NCBI GenBank assembly: GCA_021812905.1
Contig: JAKAMM010000067.1
Location: 1 to 8,157, forward strand
Origin: Chloroflexota bacterium
Lineage (GTDB): Bacteria; Chloroflexota; Anaerolineae; Anaerolineales; Villigracilaceae
Length of the DNA stretch: 8,157 bases
Direction of reading: 5' to 3'
In this document: piece by piece, positions 5,170-8,157 of the stretch
Layout: each line of letters begins with the position of its first letter
How positions within the stretch are numbered: position 1 is the stretch's first letter
Program-made: the position numbers and the translations under genes
The notes under the pieces: generated by a model
Seen by the model: the letters and a program-made list of their open reading frames with translations, nothing else
The model's database searches: none
Told to the model about the DNA's origin: nothing

Positions 5170-5889
5170 TTATTTCTTTTGCGTAAATAAAAAGTCACCC
5201 TGCACAGCTGCACCATTCTTTTCATAATACATATTATAGACGCCGATCAAGATAAAACGTCTTTGTTCAAGCCACGCGATGATCTGGTGTGCCAGCGCTT
5301 GACCTTCGTACAACTCAATAAATGAGCATTCGATATAGAGATGCGAAAATTTATCAAGGATATCTTCACAGCCTTGTAAAACATCCAATTCAAAACCTTG
5401 CACGTCAATTTTTAAGAGCGAGGCGGATGGAATGGATATATCCCCAAGCGCTTGTGACAAGGGCAGAACGGTTACCTGACGTGTTTCCTTTTCGGTCGCG
5501 CCGGGGAACATGCTGGATTGTGTCTTCGTGATAGGCAACATGGACGAAGAATCATCGTCCATGGTTACGTGTATGGTAGAAACCGTTTTCTCCCGACCAA
5601 TGGCACAGGGATGCAATGTAACATTCGGATCATTGCTAAAAATTCTTTTGAAGATTTGCGCTGGTTCTTCCAGAGGTTCAAACGAATGGATCTTTGCTAA
5701 AGGGAATACCTGGCGAGCAATTAACGCAAATTGACCACGGTTGGCACCCACATCAACTACGCATTCACAACTTAAATTCTGTAAAACAAATTTATGTTCT
5801 ATTCCTGCCGCCGCACCTTTTAAAAGTGCGGAGAAAAGAAAAGGATTCAAGATGGCCTGACTTAATTTCATTAATCTTAACCAAAACAT
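5170..5889 (-). CDS. FkbM family SAM-dependent methyltransferase
   Basis: FkbM enzymes O-methylate hydroxyl groups on sugars or polyketides; here a sugar of the EPS repeat unit is likely. The 239-residue protein has the SAM-binding motif VVDVGANRGQ (44-53) and the second acidic motif SFEP (69-72). It also has the family signature LLKIDVQGFELDVLQG (158-173), where the acidic residues help bind SAM and position the substrate, and a closing strand region LYIECSF (184-190). Length is normal for the family. The ATG start has GGAG seven bases upstream. The gene follows another methyltransferase after 84 bases and precedes the WcaI-like glycosyltransferase by 19, so the three are probably co-transcribed. 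The site of methylation is unknown. Confidence 0.93.
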   Translation of the reverse strand: MFWLRLMKLSQAILNPFLFSALLKGAAAGIEHKFVLQNLSCECVVDVGANRGQFALIARQVFPLAKIHSFEPLEEPAQIFKRIFSNDPNVTLHPCAIGREKTVSTIHVTMDDDSSSMLPITKTQSSMFPGATEKETRQVTVLPLSQALGDISIPSASLLKIDVQGFELDVLQGCEDILDKFSHLYIECSFIELYEGQALAHQIIAWLEQRRFILIGVYNMYYEKNGAAVQGDFLFTQKK

Positions 5890-5973
5890 GCTTTATCTCC
5901 GCAAGATCTTTGATAGATGCTTGTAGTCTGATTGAAAAGGTCTTTAGAAAGGTTACTTCTGCATAAGGTTGTT

Positions 5974-6717
5974 TTACGGCTTGCGCAGGACAACCTGAGC
6001 AAAACTTGTTAAATAAGGGTTGGGATGCTGGGCCAAATAATGCGAGTAGGCTTTATGTAAATCTCTAATTATAGGAATTCTATTGTAATAAGTACTTCCA
6101 AAAAAACCTCGATACTCAAGTATCTCATAACCAATTTCAGTAAGCATTGCCAACATGGGGGGGGTAGGGCCGTAGCACCAACTGTAATAGGCAGGAAATT
6201 TCCCTGATTGATAGCGGTCTCTTGGCAGAAAAATATCCAGCAAAAAAGACGACAGCCGTTCAGGAATCAGCCTGTTTACAAGAAAGGGCAATGCGTACAG
6301 CGTGGGGAAATAATGAACAGCCACTCCGCCCGGTTTCAGCATGGAAAAAATATTCGTATGAAATGATTTTCCGTTTCTTACATGCTCCGCCATCATTTTT
6401 GTGATCACAAAGTCAAAGCGCTCAGTGGGAATAAAATCATTCGCTTCAATATCCTGGATTATTTTTTTATATCCCATTGGAGCTTTCTCAAGCTCTTCGC
6501 TCGAAATATCCAACGCCGTGCAATCCAATTGATTTTCGTTTACAAATTGCAGGGGAAGAACGGGGTTTGCGCCACCGCCCACATCGCAAATTTTCCGGGC
6601 ATTGTGTTCCCGTATTAGCGGCTGCACAAATTCGGGGTATGCAGCCCATTCATTTCCTGATTGCAAATAGATTATTTTCAGTATCAAATCGGTCTCCAAA
6701 CTTTGCGTCCAGATCAC
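5974..6717 (-). CDS. Class I SAM-dependent methyltransferase (Methyltransf_11-like)
   Basis: The 247-residue protein has motif I ICDVGGGANP (43-52), the acidic end of strand 2 at ALDIS (68-72), a motif II-like FDFVITKMMAEHV (101-113) and motif III MLKPGG (126-131). These define a Rossmann-fold methyltransferase of the Methyltransf_11/UbiE type. In this cluster a sugar or sugar-lipid substrate is likely, but the family is too broad to name it. The start is GTG (6715-6717) with AGGA eight bases upstream. It lies 39 bases after the glycosyltransferase stop, so it is part of the same operon. A run of eight C (minus strand) at 6157-6164 encodes the TPP part of GPTPPML (183-189). The frame is intact on both sides of it. 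Confidence 0.85.
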   Translation of the reverse strand: MIWTQSLETDLILKIIYLQSGNEWAAYPEFVQPLIREHNARKICDVGGGANPVLPLQFVNENQLDCTALDISSEELEKAPMGYKKIIQDIEANDFIPTERFDFVITKMMAEHVRNGKSFHTNIFSMLKPGGVAVHYFPTLYALPFLVNRLIPERLSSFLLDIFLPRDRYQSGKFPAYYSWCYGPTPPMLAMLTEIGYEILEYRGFFGSTYYNRIPIIRDLHKAYSHYLAQHPNPYLTSFAQVVLRKP

Positions 6718-6756
6718 CCCGTTTTTCCTGTGCTATAGGTTTTCGGGCGTTTCAGC

Positions 6757-7923
6757 CTATATACCCAATTCCCTCATTTTTTTATTCATATCGGCGGCGA
6801 TTTTTTTCCAACTATATTGCGAGGCATATTGCCGACAAAGCGCGCGTTGCAACGGTAAGACGCCCGTGTCTTTGAATTTCCGTAAATGACTAACCCATTC
6901 CTGCGGCTCGTCAGAATACAGGTTTGGGGCAAACTCTTGCCCGGACAGGTATTTCATATTGACAGTGGCTAATACCGGCAATCCCGCCGCTAACGCGTTA
7001 AGCAATTTGAGTTTTGCGCCATTTGTGTATGGAAATGGGGCAATCATAAAAGTAGCGCGCCCATATTGGGCGCATAGTTTTTCTTCGCTGGCATCGGGGA
7101 ACAATTGCCAGTTTTCTTGTTCGCAAAGACTCCGCACCGCCTCGGACGGTTGGCTACCCAGTACGGTCATTTCAATCTTTTGTTTGAATTTGTCTTTTAA
7201 GACGGTCCAGAAGCGCTGCTGAAAAAAAACTAGCGCGTCGTAGTTTGTTTTTACACCGAGCGAACCGACGAATAATAAGCGGATTGTTCCGTCGTAGGGC
7301 GCGTCGTCGGGAATTTTTAGCATATCTACGCCTACGGGAACGACAAAGCCGTTATGTTCGGGATCCCATTGTCGGTAGCCTTTAAGGTCGCTTTCGGTTG
7401 CGTGGGCGAAGAAAAAATCTTTGGCGCGTTTTTGTAGGAATTTTTTTATCCAGTTTTCAGAAACTTGGGATGCTAATTTTTGTAGCGGGTTGTTGGAAAA
7501 TTGAGATTGATGCTGGAACCAGGCGATTTCATCGTTGTGGGTTAGGATGACAGCCGACTTTGTTTCCAGTTTCAACTGGGCGGATGCGATAAAACTGTAA
7601 ATAATAACCGCTTGCGGATTTTCCCGCACAAGTTCTCTCGCTTTTTGGCGGTATGCATTCGTTAAAAATTTTTCCAGAAGATAATGGCTATTAAATGTCA
7701 TAACGCGAAGCGCAGCCCACGATTTGGCGCGAAAATCGTTTTGAAAAAATTGTTGGTCTACAATCTCGCCGTTTTGACAGCGAGTAACGGTATTCGCGCC
7801 TAAAATGATCGTCTGCCCGCGAAAAAGACTCAGATTGCGCCCGATTCTCTCCGCATAAATATCTCCCCCGTTGCGAAGCGGATATTTAATGTGCGGGGCT
7901 AAAACAATTAATGAACTATTCAT
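6757..7923 (-). CDS. GT4-like glycosyltransferase
   Basis: The 388-residue protein shows the two-domain GT-B pattern. The N-terminal part has PLRNGGDIYAERI (15-27), the usual glycine-rich start of GT4 enzymes. The middle has a hinge-like VVPVGVD (194-200), and the donor domain has LLFVGSLGVKTNYDAL (216-231) and GAKLKLLNALAAGLPVLAT (302-320). The conserved second acidic residue of the E-X7-E motif is replaced by Asn309 (LLNALAAG where LLEALA is usual), and the first by Asn301. It probably adds a sugar to the EPS repeat unit. The ATG overlaps the stop of the upstream FkbM gene as ATGA, with no clear ribosome site, so translation is probably coupled. Acceptor and sugar are unknown. Confidence 0.85.
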   Translation of the reverse strand: MNSSLIVLAPHIKYPLRNGGDIYAERIGRNLSLFRGQTIILGANTVTRCQNGEIVDQQFFQNDFRAKSWAALRVMTFNSHYLLEKFLTNAYRQKARELVRENPQAVIIYSFIASAQLKLETKSAVILTHNDEIAWFQHQSQFSNNPLQKLASQVSENWIKKFLQKRAKDFFFAHATESDLKGYRQWDPEHNGFVVPVGVDMLKIPDDAPYDGTIRLLFVGSLGVKTNYDALVFFQQRFWTVLKDKFKQKIEMTVLGSQPSEAVRSLCEQENWQLFPDASEEKLCAQYGRATFMIAPFPYTNGAKLKLLNALAAGLPVLATVNMKYLSGQEFAPNLYSDEPQEWVSHLRKFKDTGVLPLQRALCRQYASQYSWKKIAADMNKKMRELGI

Positions 7924-8157
7924 TGATCTACTTGAATAGAGTTTGGAATAGAGTATTCCTCGGGGATGAAAATTCGATTGGGGCGTTGCCCCTCCGGAAT
8001 GTCTCCGCCTTGGCGCGAGGGTCTTATCATATTATTAGAGACGGTAACGTAGGATTTGTAGCGGAGACTGTAAAAAAAATCAAAAAGATATCGGGAAGTA
8101 TCTTCCGCCGTTTCCGCTATCACAATCGGCCTTGCGCGTTCGAGAATTTTTTTCGCG
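7920..8157 (-). CDS. C-terminal part of a second FkbM-like methyltransferase (5' end outside window)
   Basis: The frame is open from the window edge to TGA at 7920-7922, giving about 78 residues. It begins AKKILERARPIVIAETAED and continues SRYLFDFFYSLRYKSYVTVS. This matches the end of FkbM methyltransferases, in which the helix after KIDVEG-E is followed by a '...LE..RPIVI.E' strand, then a helix and 'LGYK'. The core SAM motifs lie outside the window, so the call rests on the C-terminal pattern. An internal GTG (8121-8123) is not likely to be the real start, because the pattern extends upstream of it. The stop overlaps the next gene by four bases (ATGA), which shows an operon. It differs strongly from the complete FkbM at 5170-5889. 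Confidence 0.62.
   Translation of the reverse strand, partial: AKKILERARPIVIAETAEDTSRYLFDFFYSLRYKSYVTVSNNMIRPSRQGGDIPEGQRPNRIFIPEEYSIPNSIQVDQ

Noticed and set aside
5151..5225. ATG at 5225 as the start of the WcaI-like gene
   Set aside because: It overlaps the upstream gene by 56 bases, has no ribosome site, and adds residues foreign to the family; the TTG at 5150 fits better.
6734..6761. TATAGG/CCTATA inverted arms around the glycosyltransferase stop as a terminator
   Set aside because: The stem is only six AT-rich pairs with a 16-base loop and no T-run, and the next gene starts within 39 bases in the same direction.

Overview
All genes lie on the minus strand and read from right to left. 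The window is part of an exopolysaccharide (EPS) or capsule locus. The base composition, the fused Wzz/tyrosine-kinase gene, the LysM protein with an N-terminal four-cysteine segment, and the many short GC-rich dispersed repeats suggest a Chloroflexota bacterium, perhaps Anaerolineae. That assignment is an inference from style, not from a marker gene.

In transcription order: the 3' end of an FkbM-type methyltransferase (7920-8157, cut by the window edge); a GT4-like glycosyltransferase overlapping it by ATGA (6757-7923); a class I SAM methyltransferase with a GTG start (5974-6717); a second, complete FkbM methyltransferase (5170-5889); and a WcaI-like glycosyltransferase, probably starting at a TTG (3918-5150). 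These AT-richer genes would build and methylate the sugar repeat unit. A 174-nt gap (3744-3917) with a strong inverted repeat and a weak promoter candidate separates them from the GC-rich genes: a Wzz/BY-kinase (1587-3743), a repeat-filled gap (1325-1586), a single-pass LysM protein (425-1324), and the first 25 codons of a low-molecular-weight protein tyrosine phosphatase (1-76), which leaves the window. The kinase and phosphatase are the usual pair that controls polysaccharide chain length and export by tyrosine phosphorylation.

The most unusual stretch is 43-544. The junction between the LysM gene tail and the phosphatase gene head has been tandemly duplicated. A 51-bp GC-rich element able to fold into alternative hairpins (131-181 and 345-395) sits inside each duplicated phosphatase head. 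The result is two truncated phosphatase heads, one orphan LysM tail, and an intact phosphatase start restored beyond the second element. No tRNA, rRNA, CRISPR array, transposase or origin was found.
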